Shown: positions 46,527-57,558 of the stretch, piece by piece
Layout of the letters: the number at the start of each line of letters is the position of its first letter
How positions within the stretch are numbered: the stretch's first letter is position 1
Source: Gossypium raimondii
Lineage: Eukaryota > Streptophyta > Magnoliopsida > Malvales > Malvaceae
Direction of reading: 5' to 3'
Assembly (NCBI RefSeq): GCF_025698545.1
Contig: NC_068570.1
Span: 52,037,924-52,101,923 of the forward strand
Length of the DNA stretch: 64,000 bases
Notes under the pieces: model-generated
Database searches by the model: none
What the model was told of the DNA's origin: nothing
Seen by the model: only the letters and a program-made list of their open reading frames with translations
Translations under genes and position numbers: made by a program

Positions 46527-49500
46527 TCACTTTTCTCTCAACACGACGTAGTTATTAGGCCCATTCGTCTTTTGTATCTTAGAAATTCGCCTAAGAATAT
46601 CTGCAAAAGCCTTCTTGTCCTGTACCAAAGAGATTTATCCACTTAAGTAGTACATTGAGAAGTAAATAAAAGAGAATTAAATGCATAAACAAACTAAGTA
46701 TATCTTGCGGTGTTTTTAGATTGATCTGCTTATTTAATGGGCCTATCTTGCCTTCTTGGACTAGAACAACCTTGTGCAGTTACTAATATGAAGCACCATA
46801 TCTATAATGCTAAACTGTTTCATTCTTCAGAGATTAAAAGCATGGGCCCCACAATTGTGAAACTCCAAAAATCTAACAACAATAAAATCTATATACACAT
46901 TTTAGATACCTACTGAATGTATAAACCAAAGAGATCAGTTGACAATAGATTCAGTGAGCACAGCAATAAATATTAAACCAACAAAACAGGAAAGGAAAAG
47001 GATTATGGAAGACAGAATACCTCCGGAGATTTTAACCTAGCTTTAAATTTAGCAACAAGATCAGATGTTGTTACAGGTGCCTTTTGTAATAACACAGCCC
47101 TGATTTCTTCTTCAGTTACAGGTCCAGCAGTTGATGCTGAACCTGCTTTAGAAGAAGAAGCACTGGCAGCTGATGTTGATCCAGCTTTTGCAGAGGATGA
47201 TGTGCCCTTGGAAGGCGCACTGCCTTTCGAAGCAGATGTATTTTCCTCCTTCACAGAAGTTTTTGACTCCTGCCCCTCAGAAAGCACAAAATAAGTTAAA
47301 CATTTGAAACAAATTTCTTCTTAAAAAATATCTACATGTGCAAAGAGGTAAGATTAGGAGCTCTGGTAACATACAGGTTCTGATTTAACCTTCTTCAGAG
47401 GGGTACCATTTGATGCTTTTGTATCATCACCTTTTCTCTTTCCCTTTGATGACTTAGATGCAGCTGGGGTTCCCCGAGCAGAAGCTGAAGGAGCCGGTTT
47501 CATTGGACTGTTGTCAGCTGGTTCTTCTTTAGGTGCATCCTTCTGCTTAGGAGCTGGTGTAGGATTAAAGTTCATATCATCATCCACCTGAAGCAAAAAA
47601 AAAAAACTCTTGGCATAAGCATAATTGGTGTAGACACCACAAAAGATTTGTGTAAAGTCAAGCCGGGATTAGTTAGTTCCATCTTGATAAAGAAGAGATG
47701 AGACATTATAACTACAGAAAATGATCATCAAGAATGATGAAATAAAAGCGACACATGTTAATCCTGTTGGCTTTTGTTAGATAAAAATGTATTACAATAA
47801 GCCATTAGGTATCCTATAAGCTTACATCCTCATCATCATCATCTTCGTCTGCATCTGAATCATTAAGCCCACTAGCTTTCCCTAATAGCTTCTTCAACTC
47901 TTTCCCGGACTTACTCAGTCCTCCTTCTTGCTCCTCATCCTCCTCGTCTTCATCCTGAAAGAAAACAGAAAATGTTATCTACTACTCAAAGGAGACCAGA
48001 TTCCAGTCATAATGACGCTTTATAAATGATAAAAAAGGCCACCTCTACCAACAGAAGAAAGAAATTGTTTTGGTGGGGAAAAATGCATACACATACACAA
48101 AGTGCAAGCAGTAACTAGCAGAACTTTACTCTGAATACAGTACTATACAATCCAAATGATTCTTATTTGCAGACAACCCGTGGAAGTAAAAGTAGACTAT
48201 CACCAAAGACAAACTAACACTCGAACCTAGAAAATTTGAATAAATTGTACAGTAAATGATTTCTAGAAACTGGAAATTTATATTTATTGCGACCTTCTCA
48301 ATAAATTTTATATTATATAGTTTTAGATTCCCATGCAGTAGTCTTTGAATAGAGAATTTAAAATGATAACAATAAAAAAGGTGGGTAGAATAATGTCCTA
48401 TCCAGTGCAAACTGCAAAATCTCTAGAGTCTAAAGAAGTTATGAGGCTTAAAACTATTCTTACATGAGACAAACAAGATCCTAACAGGTAATGTGATCCT
48501 TAGTTTGCAGTTTTGATAAGTGTATCAAAAATACCTCCTTGATTTCCGGTGGAGCAGGAACTTCAGGGGCCAAATCCCTTTCCTCAGGATCGTTACCAAC
48601 AGCTTCATCATCATCAGTGAATATTTCTTCATGCTCCCAATCATCACCTTAACCAAAAGCATGCGAATAAACAAGAAGAGTAAAAAAAAAAAAAAAAAAA
48701 AAGAGACAGGCTAGGGACCTTCTGTGTGACCCTTATCTCTCACAATAGTTAATTTATACTATTTCTATGTTAATTTCATTCATCTTCTGCTTCAACATGG
48801 AAAATCATACCAAATATTCTACAAATCAGAATGATAACAAAGAAATAGACACCAAGACACTAACATTATAAAAGCTCACCCTTCTCAATATCATCATCAT
48901 CCATATCAAGATCACCTCCCCTTGGACCTTCTTCATCATCATCACCACTTTTTTTGTTAAGTCCAAGCCTATTCTTCCTGGCAGCTTCCTCTTCTTCATC
49001 TTCTTCTCCTCTATCTGATACATGACCTTCTTCCTCCTCACCAGTTGACTTTTTACGTCCCCTCCCACCAGCAGCAGCAGTTTCTTTTTCATCAATCTTC
49101 TCCACTTCACCAAACGCAGCAGCGCCATTATTCGCAGCTTTCATCATCCATCTCTCATAACCATCTGCAGTCTTCCTCCTGTTCTTCATTTTTTCTTCAG
49201 CTTCTTCTAGTGTAAGTTGCTTATACTGAGCAACCTTGTTAAAATTGTACCTGCCAAAGAGTTTCACAATTAAAAAACTAATAAGACTCAAATATAGCAT
49301 ATTATAGAACAACAGTGCAATGGGTAGTCAGAACAGTGATGAGTAGTCAAAACAACAATAATATGTCACTCATACCAAGAACCAGCAGGAATCGCTACAA
49401 ATTCCTTTCCTTGCATCATAAGCAGGTAATAAGTTGCCGACTGTGAACCTTCAAGTTGACCTTGATATTGAGCCTGACCTGTTTCATCCTCCAACAACCA

Positions 49501-50395
49501 AGGTTTGTTCTTATATTTCTCCTGAAAAAATAGGAGCCAGCAATAATGAAATTCAGCATCTAAGTCAATAAGGGCATAATTAAATCATTCCAAGTTCAGG
49601 AAAATTTCCCTCCTTAGCATATGAAGAATGATACTTGCTATATTCTTGTAATTATCAATTTTGGTTCCGCAACATAGCAAAAAACTGCTTCAGTCTACTT
49701 TTTACTTTACTTGTACAACAATTACATGATATGCCAAAATAAAAAAATATGGGTCTGCGTCACAGAATCCAGAAAAAACTTCATAGAACTTTCTCTAAAA
49801 ATTTACTTGCCAATGTTCTCAACCTTTTTTCAGGAATTTGGAGCATGCAGACACCATATAATTTAGCTATCCGTTTTACAGTGAAAGCTAGGAACATACA
49901 AGAAACAGATGAAAAAGGATAAATCTAATACCCGCAAAGCATCAGTAACTTGGCGTCCTTGTAGCCCATCTTTTTGCAGAGACCATCTATTCTCAGCATT
50001 TTTCTTCTTTGAAAAATTGGGCAACCCAGTCATAAACCTACCAATAAAGTAGTTCTTGTCGGTGCTAGGACTTGCTCTAACATTGTATTCCTAAATTCCA
50101 AAAAGAAATAACCCCGAAATTAAATTAAATTCCAAAAATTATGTTCAACAATTAACCCAATCACTATTTAGCTATTATCGAAAGAGGAATTAGAATAAGA
50201 AGATGTGAAGATTGGGAAATGAACTCGAATCAAGCGGGTGACAATGGCGCCACATTCGAAGCATTTGCCTTGGTTCTCGGCCATGGTTTTGCCACAAGAG
50301 ACGCAGAGGGTCATGTGCTTGCAGTTGCTACCGTACAGATCTTGGGAGGATCCGCAGCCGCTGCAGGACGGCTTCAGCATGAGATCGAAAGACAT
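46527..50395 (-). CDS. TFIIF alpha subunit (RAP74)
   Basis: Nine exons on the minus strand (50395-50225, 50090-49932, 49521-49376, 49250-48880, 48647-48535, 47954-47826, 47587-47375, 47269-47021, 46619-46527), all GT-AG and in frame, giving 547 aa. TFIIF binds RNA polymerase II and guides it to the promoter. The N-terminus carries a zinc-ribbon-like array (Cys11, 14, 25, 31, 34, 45, 48) typical of plant RAP74 and absent from animal RAP74. Next comes the TFIIF dimerisation barrel (NYFIGRFMTGLPNFSKKKNA, WLLEDETGQAQYQGQLEG, SATYYLLMMQGKEFVAIPAG). A long acidic/Lys-rich linker follows, then the C-terminal winged helix (EEEIRAVLLQKAPVTTSDLV...RRISKIQKTNGPNNYVVLRE). The length matches the Arabidopsis protein (~543 aa). 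Confidence 0.94.
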
Positions 50396-52687
50396 GATTC
50401 CCTTCCCCCCCGATAGAAGCAAAAGGAAGAGGCTAGGGTTTAATTGAACGTTGAAAAGGAAATTGGAACAGTCAAATTGCACGCCGCGTCTCTTCCGTTG
50501 GTTAAGATTAAAGGTGGGTAGGCATGAAATCTTCGAGATAGAAAATTGATGAGAAGGGGATTTTGATCGGTGAAACCAAAGGGAACAGAATCAAGGTTTT
50601 AGGAGTCGCGTTTCCCTAACGTTAAGCGCTGAGGACACGTGTCACACTAATGATTTTTTCATTGTATTTTTCGGGTCATATAATTAATTTTATACTGACT
50701 GGACTAATGATGTGAGTAATGACAATTAAAGAAAATGTAATAATTTCAATTGGATCCCTTTTTAAGTTAAAGGTATGTCCCAAATGTGAGACGATGCTTC
50801 CTCCACAGCCGAGGGCATTGACACACACACAACTTAAAATTAATGGAAGTCAACCGAAGAGTTGGTATGTAGTGATTGCCATCTGCACCCAATGCAGTTT
50901 TCTGTCAAACTTGTTTGTTACCAAAACCTTAATCTCTTCAATGAGTTCCCAATTAACCCTTGATTTGTAATGTAGAACATTGATCCATTGTTTTTCTTTG
51001 TTGAGTAGTGTTGCCCTTATATCTACTTCTCTTTCATCATTAATAACACATGTCTTACAACTGTAATTCGACTCAGAAGCTTAGATTGCATCTTAAGCCT
51101 TTTACATTCAATGGTCTATGTCTCCAGTTAAAGTTGTTACTCCAAAATCGACCTCTCCTTGCCCTTCTTAACTAGCCAACATCTTTCCAATTGCTAGAGT
51201 TGCTCCCACTAATCTTAATGAAACTCCAATAACATCTTCCTTCAAGAAGTAAATGTTTTTGTGAATATAACAAAGTGTGTATCTGATTTGTTCCAACGTA
51301 TATCTTAAGTTTGGGTTACCCCTTTCAAAAATAATTCCCCGCGAAATGCACGTGAATTCGAGTGAAACGTCTTAATTTCTTTGGAGTCAAGTTCATCCAT
51401 ATAAATAGAGGGTTTAGTGGAGATATTGTTATGGGTTTTTTTACAAAATTACTTATGCCTTTTTACTGTTTTACTCTTTTGTTATTAGTATAAATAGAGG
51501 GTTGATTCGTGATTTCCATAGAAAAGTAACACCACTTGAATTCCATCGTCTATATTTGGGTGTACAAATATTGAACGACTATATTAATCTTGGGGGATAG
51601 CGTTCGCTACACAATTTCATATTGATTTATTTATTTTTTCCAATCAGTGCTAACAGATTTGTTTTAGTAATAGATTACATTTTCAGATAAACCCCACCTA
51701 ATACTCCTATTAAGGCCCAAATCCCTTCCATTTCATATTTAAATGTCAACCCCCAATTTGCATATATCTCTTATGTTGAGTATACATTCTCAAATCCAAG
51801 AGTCAGATGGTGATTGTTCGATAGAAAGGAAATTCTTATTGTGATAATGCCTTACTCCTTTGTAAGGATTCGCCAAGCTTGCTTAGCGAACAAAGCCTCG
51901 TGATGATTGATAAGAAGATTAAGGTATTGTTTACAAAATTACATGCATAGTTAATAAAAATTAATTATAAAATTAAAAACTTAAAAATACATGCATAGTT
52001 AAAAAAGTTAAGTATCGAAATTTGATGGGATAGAAAATAAGGATATAAATTGAGTTGCACTAGCGTATTGTGAATATATCTGATAATAAGTTGAGTCACT
52101 CGTTTAGATTTATGTTTGAAAAGCGGAAAGTTTTAAATAAAAATATAGACATAATATCCGTTTTCTAAACAGGTTAAGCCTTGGGCCTGGCTCAAATCAG
52201 CTTCGTTGTTGTCATTTCACTATTATATTACTAATATTTTGTTATTATTATTTGGATATTACATAACTCTTGTTTTATTGTTAATTGAACTATTATTTTA
52301 AACGTATTTATTTGCTAAATTGTAATTATCTTAGTGTTTTTAGCATTTTAATGTATTATATCTTTTAAATTTATTTTTATATAAAAAATAATCCAGAAGA
52401 AATTTAATATGGACGAGCTGGTTGAATTCGAGTTTAATGTCGATTTTGGAGAAAATTTTAAATATATTTTTTGAGTCCAACTAATTAAGTCAACTCGTCC
52501 GGGCATATGAAGTAATGTACGTGGCGTAGGATAACTAAAGACCAGAGTAAAACGCATGGTCGGCGCAAATGAGATGAACGTGGAATACCAAGAATTAATA
52601 TAAAATAAAAATAAAAAAGCATTTAAATTTAAAGTAATAAAAGGAGACACAACTACAGACCAGCTACCAACCGCCTGCTACAGAGGA
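50396..52687. other. Divergent upstream regions of RAP74 and the mannanase
   Basis: About 2.3 kb between two divergent genes. The RAP74 leader/promoter lies in the first few hundred bases. The middle (about 50720-51260) has a short open frame and text resembling an old retroelement remnant, which I cannot classify. The 300 bp before 52688 hold the mannanase promoter. A GGCCTGG-type fragment at ~52170-52200 recalls the hAT miniatures. Confidence 0.4.
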
Positions 52688-55331
52688 ATGGCATCAGATT
52701 GGAGAGACAAGAAGCTTTATCCTTTGCTGGGCATCCTTTTACTTTCCATTTTCCTCTACTTCAATTTGGGCAGTAATCCCATTACCTTTCCCATCCTATG
52801 GCAATCCCATATGGGTTTCGTTTCTGCAAACTCCACGCATTTCATCATCGTCAACCCCCGCGCTCCACTGGAGAACCAGTCAACTTTCTACATCAACGGC
52901 TGGAACTCCTATTGGCTAATGCAGGAGAGCGTGTGGGCTGGTCCCTCCAGGTCAAGGGTGTCGAAGATGCTTAAGAAAGGGGCGGAAATGGGGTTGACCG
53001 TTTGCAGGACTTGGGCTTTTAACGATGGTGTTGGACCTAATGCCTTGCAGATATCTCCTGGTGTCTTTAACGAACGAGTCTTTCGGGTATGTTTTATGGT
53101 TCCATTGGCTTGTTTTCTAAATACCTTTTTGTTTATTTCGTTTAATTTTTCTTATGTTGCATTGTAATGAGATAGGGATTGGATTATGTGATTGTTGAAG
53201 CAAGGAAGCGTGGGATTAGGTTGATTCTAAGTTTGGTGAACAATTTAAGTAACTTTGGTGGGAAAGCTCAGTATGTGAGATGGGCACAAGAAGCTGGACA
53301 TAATGTTTCTTCTTCAACTGATTCATTTTTTTCACACCCTATGATTAAAGATTACTACAAGGCCTATGTCAAGGTACTTGACCATGACCCTTGGAGTATT
53401 ATAAGTTTATCAATCTTCAAATTGCTAGATGTTGTTGAGATCGGGTCATCAAATCTGCTTTTTTAAAAGAAATTAGCCTTAGATGAAGCTAAGGTTGAAT
53501 CCTTGGCATTATAACTTTCTATCGAATAGGTTGTGTTGGATGATAATGGTACTCAGCACTGAAAGCATTCAGAAAGAGCTGACTTATAAGCATCGTTCTT
53601 TGAATTTCCACTACTTTTAGATCAATGGAAAGATTTGATTGTATGATAAGAAAGTTATTGGCTTTACTCACCCACATGTATGCTTCTTCTTTGGCTGTAG
53701 CAATCGTATCAAGTTAACATCGGATGTTGTATTTCACAGGCTATTTTGTCTAGAAAGAATTCCTTGAGTGGTGTTAAGTATGCTGATGAACCGGCAATAT
53801 TTGCTTGGGAGCTGATGAATGAGCCCCGTTGTTCATCCAGTTCCTCTGCTCCCATTCTTCAGGTGAATTATAGAACTTGCTGTTTCATAATTGTGCTGCT
53901 ATGTAATCATTTGGCCTGAAGACCTGAAGAATAATTGAGAGATTTTCTTATTTTTCTTTTAATCTCTGAACATTAGTAGATTGTTGTAACTTCCATTTAT
54001 TTTCAATATTCTAATATCTAGTATAGCTTGAGTGTGCTTGGTTGGAAAGAAAGGTGAGAGGAAAGAAAATAGAAGTGATGATATTTTTTATCCTAATGAA
54101 TAAAAATCAGGAGAGAAATTAGAAAAATGTGTATGTTAGTTCAACATTATGCATTTTTCAAATATTTTATTTTTTTTCTTTTCATTTTTCAACTCTACCA
54201 AGCAATGGACGGACATCTTTCCTGCCAATCAAATCTATGAAATTATGTTTTCCATCCTTCTAGTTTTCTACCCCTTCAATTTCCATCCTTCCAATTTCCT
54301 TTGCACTCTACCAAGCAAAGCCTTAGTCTGGAAACTCCTCATTCTAAATTAATGTATGTGAATTTATATCAGTTTCATTTTTTCCCCTTTGTTTTCGCAT
54401 CTATTAGAACTTTATTAATACTGTCTATTAGCATGGAGTGCAGGCATGGCTTAATGAGATGGCTGCTTTTGTCAAGAGTCTGGATCAGAAACATCTAGTG
54501 ACTGTTGGACTTGAGGGGTTTTATGGCCTGAATACAACTAAGGGACTGGAGGTTAATCCTGGGGAATGGGCAGCCTCACTTGGATCAGATTTTATACAGA
54601 ACTCAGCAATTGAGAACATTGACTTTGCTTCGATTCATGCATACCCTGATAGCTGGTTGTTAAATTTTACTTTCTGCATGATATGATAATATCTCAAAAA
54701 TACTGTGTCCAAGTGACCGAATTAGTTGTCTGCTACGGTTACCAGCAGCGATTGTTTTCCATGATCTCATTTGGTCTACTTAGGCCAATGGAAAATACTC
54801 CTACGATGATGGATCAAATTGGTGTCACAGATCACCTAAGTGCATATTTCATTGGTCATTTTTATCTTCCATTCTATTTATAAATGTCAATATTTATCTC
54901 TTTATAATATACATTGTAGGATGCCCCATGATGATATGGAAGCAAAGGCTCGTTTTCTTTCCCGGTGGGTGGATTCTCATATAAGTGATGGGGATCATGT
55001 GCTTAAAAAACCGGTTATCTTTACGGAAGTTGGCTCTTTGGTGCATGCAGACAACCAAGGATTAGCTGACAAGGATATTCTTTTAAAGACCATGTATGAA
55101 AAAATTTACGAGTCGGCAAAGAAGAGACAAGCTGGGGCAGGGGCCTTAATTTGGCAATTACTAGTTGAAGGAGTGGGGGAATATAGTGACAGATTTTCCT
55201 TTGTAGCATGGGATAATCCTTCTACCTATAAACTGATACTAAAACAATCATGCAGGCTTAAAAGCATTTTCGCAAAGAGCATTCAGAGCCGGAAACTTAA
55301 CAAGGATCCATGCTCTGGTAATCTACCTTGA
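52688..55331 (+). CDS. Mannan endo-1,4-beta-mannosidase (GH5_7)
   Basis: Five exons (52688-53086, 53176-53373, 53740-53862, 54444-54655, 54920-55331), in frame, 447 aa. Endo-beta-mannanases cut the backbone of mannans, glucomannans and galactomannans in the cell wall. An N-terminal hydrophobic stretch (~12-27, [16 protein letters not shown]) follows basic residues, so it is a signal peptide or signal anchor as in the Arabidopsis MAN2/MAN6 group. Family blocks are [25 protein letters not shown] and [11 protein letters not shown]. The acid/base is Glu227 (in WELMNEP) and the nucleophile Glu347 (in IFTEVGS); both are present. HAYPDSW and [14 protein letters not shown] are also intact. Nothing suggests loss of function. 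It is followed by a convergent acyltransferase gene. Confidence 0.94.
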
Positions 55332-55922
55332 CAACAGTTGATTTGAAAACATTTATAACCTTACGCTTCATATGTATAGAAAGTAGTGAATGTTGGTACT
55401 TAATAGTTGTAAAGAAAAGAAGAGATGGAGATAGGTTAAAATGGAAGAAATGTGATGATTCAGCTTTGAGATTAATATATTTAGATTTATTCATTCAAGC
55501 AATGTGTGTGTAGAAAATTATTTCTTTGCTAGTTAGCTGCCATGCCTGCCTGGTATTATGTGCAGCTACTTTGTTTCCCTTTGAAAATACTTTTGTGTGT
55601 AAATTATGTAAATAATACAATTGCAATACTTCATCTACAATTGATAAAAGCATCATGGAAGCTCTAATTGACATGACTGACAGACAGGATAACTAGATAA
55701 TGCAATGTGTACTTCATTGTATATTTCTATTTGCCACTTTGCTGATCACTGTTTTGCCATTGTAATTGTGGCTCTAATACTAAATTGTTCCAACAGTGAG
55801 TTTGAAAATGAATCAAAAAGATTTAAAAAATTACCCTAAAACCCAGAATTTTATGACATGTAAACTTTTATTCTAAGAATGGCACCAAACAGCTCAAATA
55901 TCTCAAAGATAACGCACCAGAA
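55332..55922. other. Convergent 3' flanks of mannanase and acyltransferase
   Basis: The two genes are tail to tail. The interval contains both 3' UTRs and AT-rich DNA, with no other gene seen. Confidence 0.5.
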
Positions 55923-56966
55923 TCAATGTGACTTGAAAGAGCTGAAGGTTAGCGTAGTAACATTCTTAATAAACGCGCCTAGCACCGCGTACTCTTCAAG
56001 CGCCCTCTCCTTAGCCCCACACCGTAGAAGCGGTGGGAAAAATAGCCAGTTACCAGTAATCATCACGAATCCAACCGTCAACGGCGTAGAAACCTCCCTG
56101 GGCAACGGCCACTTATCCGCAAAGGCGTTCTTCAGAACGATCTCCGCCGTCACACATACTCCATGGAGAAGAAAGAACCGCATGACTTCCCATGTCGGCC
56201 ACACGCGTCCCAGGTAATAGAAAATCAGCTCGTGCATGATTCCCGACACCACAAAAGTCCCGAAAACCGCCGGAAGCAGAGCCCGTTTACGACCAATGAA
56301 ACGAGCAGCGGTGTTCCGGACAGGTTCGTACGCCGTCGGTCGTAGAACACTAGTTGCCATGAGGTTCCATCTCTTACCCCAGAAATCTTGCAGCGAGGTG
56401 GAGAGATAGGGTTCGTTAAACTGTTTCTCTAGCTCGAGACCCAACAAGGCTCGAGTCAAGGTCGCCACCGTTACTAGGATAATCTCTAGACAAAAGTATA
56501 CATGAAAACAATACAGAACCAACAAGATCGTAGGGTGGATATGGTGCGTATAGTCATATACACTAAGCAACAAGGCAAAAAGCAGAACCTTGATTGCATA
56601 GTTTGTAGGTGTTTGATAGACATTTAGATGTGAAGGGTGTTGTTGGATTTTGATAGGGAAACAAGCAATGGCAATGAAACGAGGTAAAGAGAGAGATGGG
56701 GATGATAAAGGGCCTTTGCCGAAGGCGAAAAGTAAAAGCTTGAAGTTAGCAAGCCAAGAGATGGAGAAAGCAGTGGTACCAGCGAAATGTATGGAGGAGA
56801 TGTTGAGTGGGATGGCGAGGAATAGGCACATAACTGGCAATAAACAAAGAAGCCGTACAATTCCTTTAGGGGTTTTCTTGGTTCTACCTATGGAGTAGCA
56901 GTAGCACAGGGAAATGATTATGCAGAGCCAAAGCTTGATGAACTTGTTTATCCCCTCGCTCGCCAT
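55923..56966 (-). CDS. Wax-synthase-like MBOAT O-acyltransferase
   Basis: Single-exon 347-aa protein, the usual length of the plant wax synthase family related to the jojoba enzyme. Members esterify long-chain alcohols (wax esters) or sterols with acyl-CoA in the ER. Several hydrophobic helices run along the protein (for example LWLCIIISLCYCYS, VRLLCLLPVMCLFLAIPL, YAIKVLLFALLLSVY). The signature LQDFWGKRWNLMATSVLRPT is intact, and the MBOAT catalytic His is His245 in VSGIMHELIFYYL. The closest families are 'probable long-chain-alcohol O-fatty-acyltransferase' and acyl-CoA:sterol acyltransferase; sequence reading cannot separate these. The intronless state is common in the family, which often occurs in tandem, but only one copy lies here. 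Confidence 0.92.
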   Translation of the reverse strand: MASEGINKFIKLWLCIIISLCYCYSIGRTKKTPKGIVRLLCLLPVMCLFLAIPLNISSIHFAGTTAFSISWLANFKLLLFAFGKGPLSSPSLSLPRFIAIACFPIKIQQHPSHLNVYQTPTNYAIKVLLFALLLSVYDYTHHIHPTILLVLYCFHVYFCLEIILVTVATLTRALLGLELEKQFNEPYLSTSLQDFWGKRWNLMATSVLRPTAYEPVRNTAARFIGRKRALLPAVFGTFVVSGIMHELIFYYLGRVWPTWEVMRFFLLHGVCVTAEIVLKNAFADKWPLPREVSTPLTVGFVMITGNWLFFPPLLRCGAKERALEEYAVLGAFIKNVTTLTFSSFKSH

Positions 56967-57558
56967 TGATGGATTATATCAAATTGGAGTAAGAAACGAT
57001 GATAATAATATCATATTGTTGCTGGATATTGACCTTACGTATTCGATTTAACAAGATTGAACGTCACTATAGCATGTGGGCGTTCCCAAGGTTTCTCACA
57101 TTTTTATTTGTCCATATTTTCAGTTAGTCATTTAAAGTTGGTGATACAGATTTAGAGGATCTTCCTAGCTTTGGCGAAATACAAATTACATGTGTTGAAT
57201 TCTTCTCCAAAAGAGCTGGCAACTAAATCCCTCTGTTGAGTGCAAGGCATTGTTAATGCCAACTCACAGAATCGTTATTTTCTAGTATTACAATCCCTCT
57301 TTCTCACCATCTGACACACCACCACAAATACCAATGTACTGAATTCCAAAATATTTTCAAGAGATCAATGGATGCCTAACAGCAGAAGAAAACTGAAAAT
57401 TTTTTTATTTTTCTTCCAAACATACAAAATACAAGTGTTAAGACAGAAGCAGCATATTTTCACCTATATACCGCACCAACCATTTGCCAAATCTTGCCTT
57501 GAAGAACCAAAACCAAGTAATCATACACTATTCATATCGGTTAATCGAATATTCTATC
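56967..57558. other. Intergenic between acyltransferase promoter and USP39 3' end
   Basis: Contains the acyltransferase promoter on the left (it is transcribed leftward from 56966) and the USP39 3' UTR on the right. No further gene is seen. Confidence 0.45.

Noticed and set aside
50719-50970. 83-codon frame with CPKC-like text
   Set aside because: Short, isolated and in repeat-like DNA; the Cys pair alone does not make a zinc-finger gene.
56624-56898. Open frames over the acyltransferase
   Set aside because: They are other-frame shadows of the 347-aa gene at 55923-56966.
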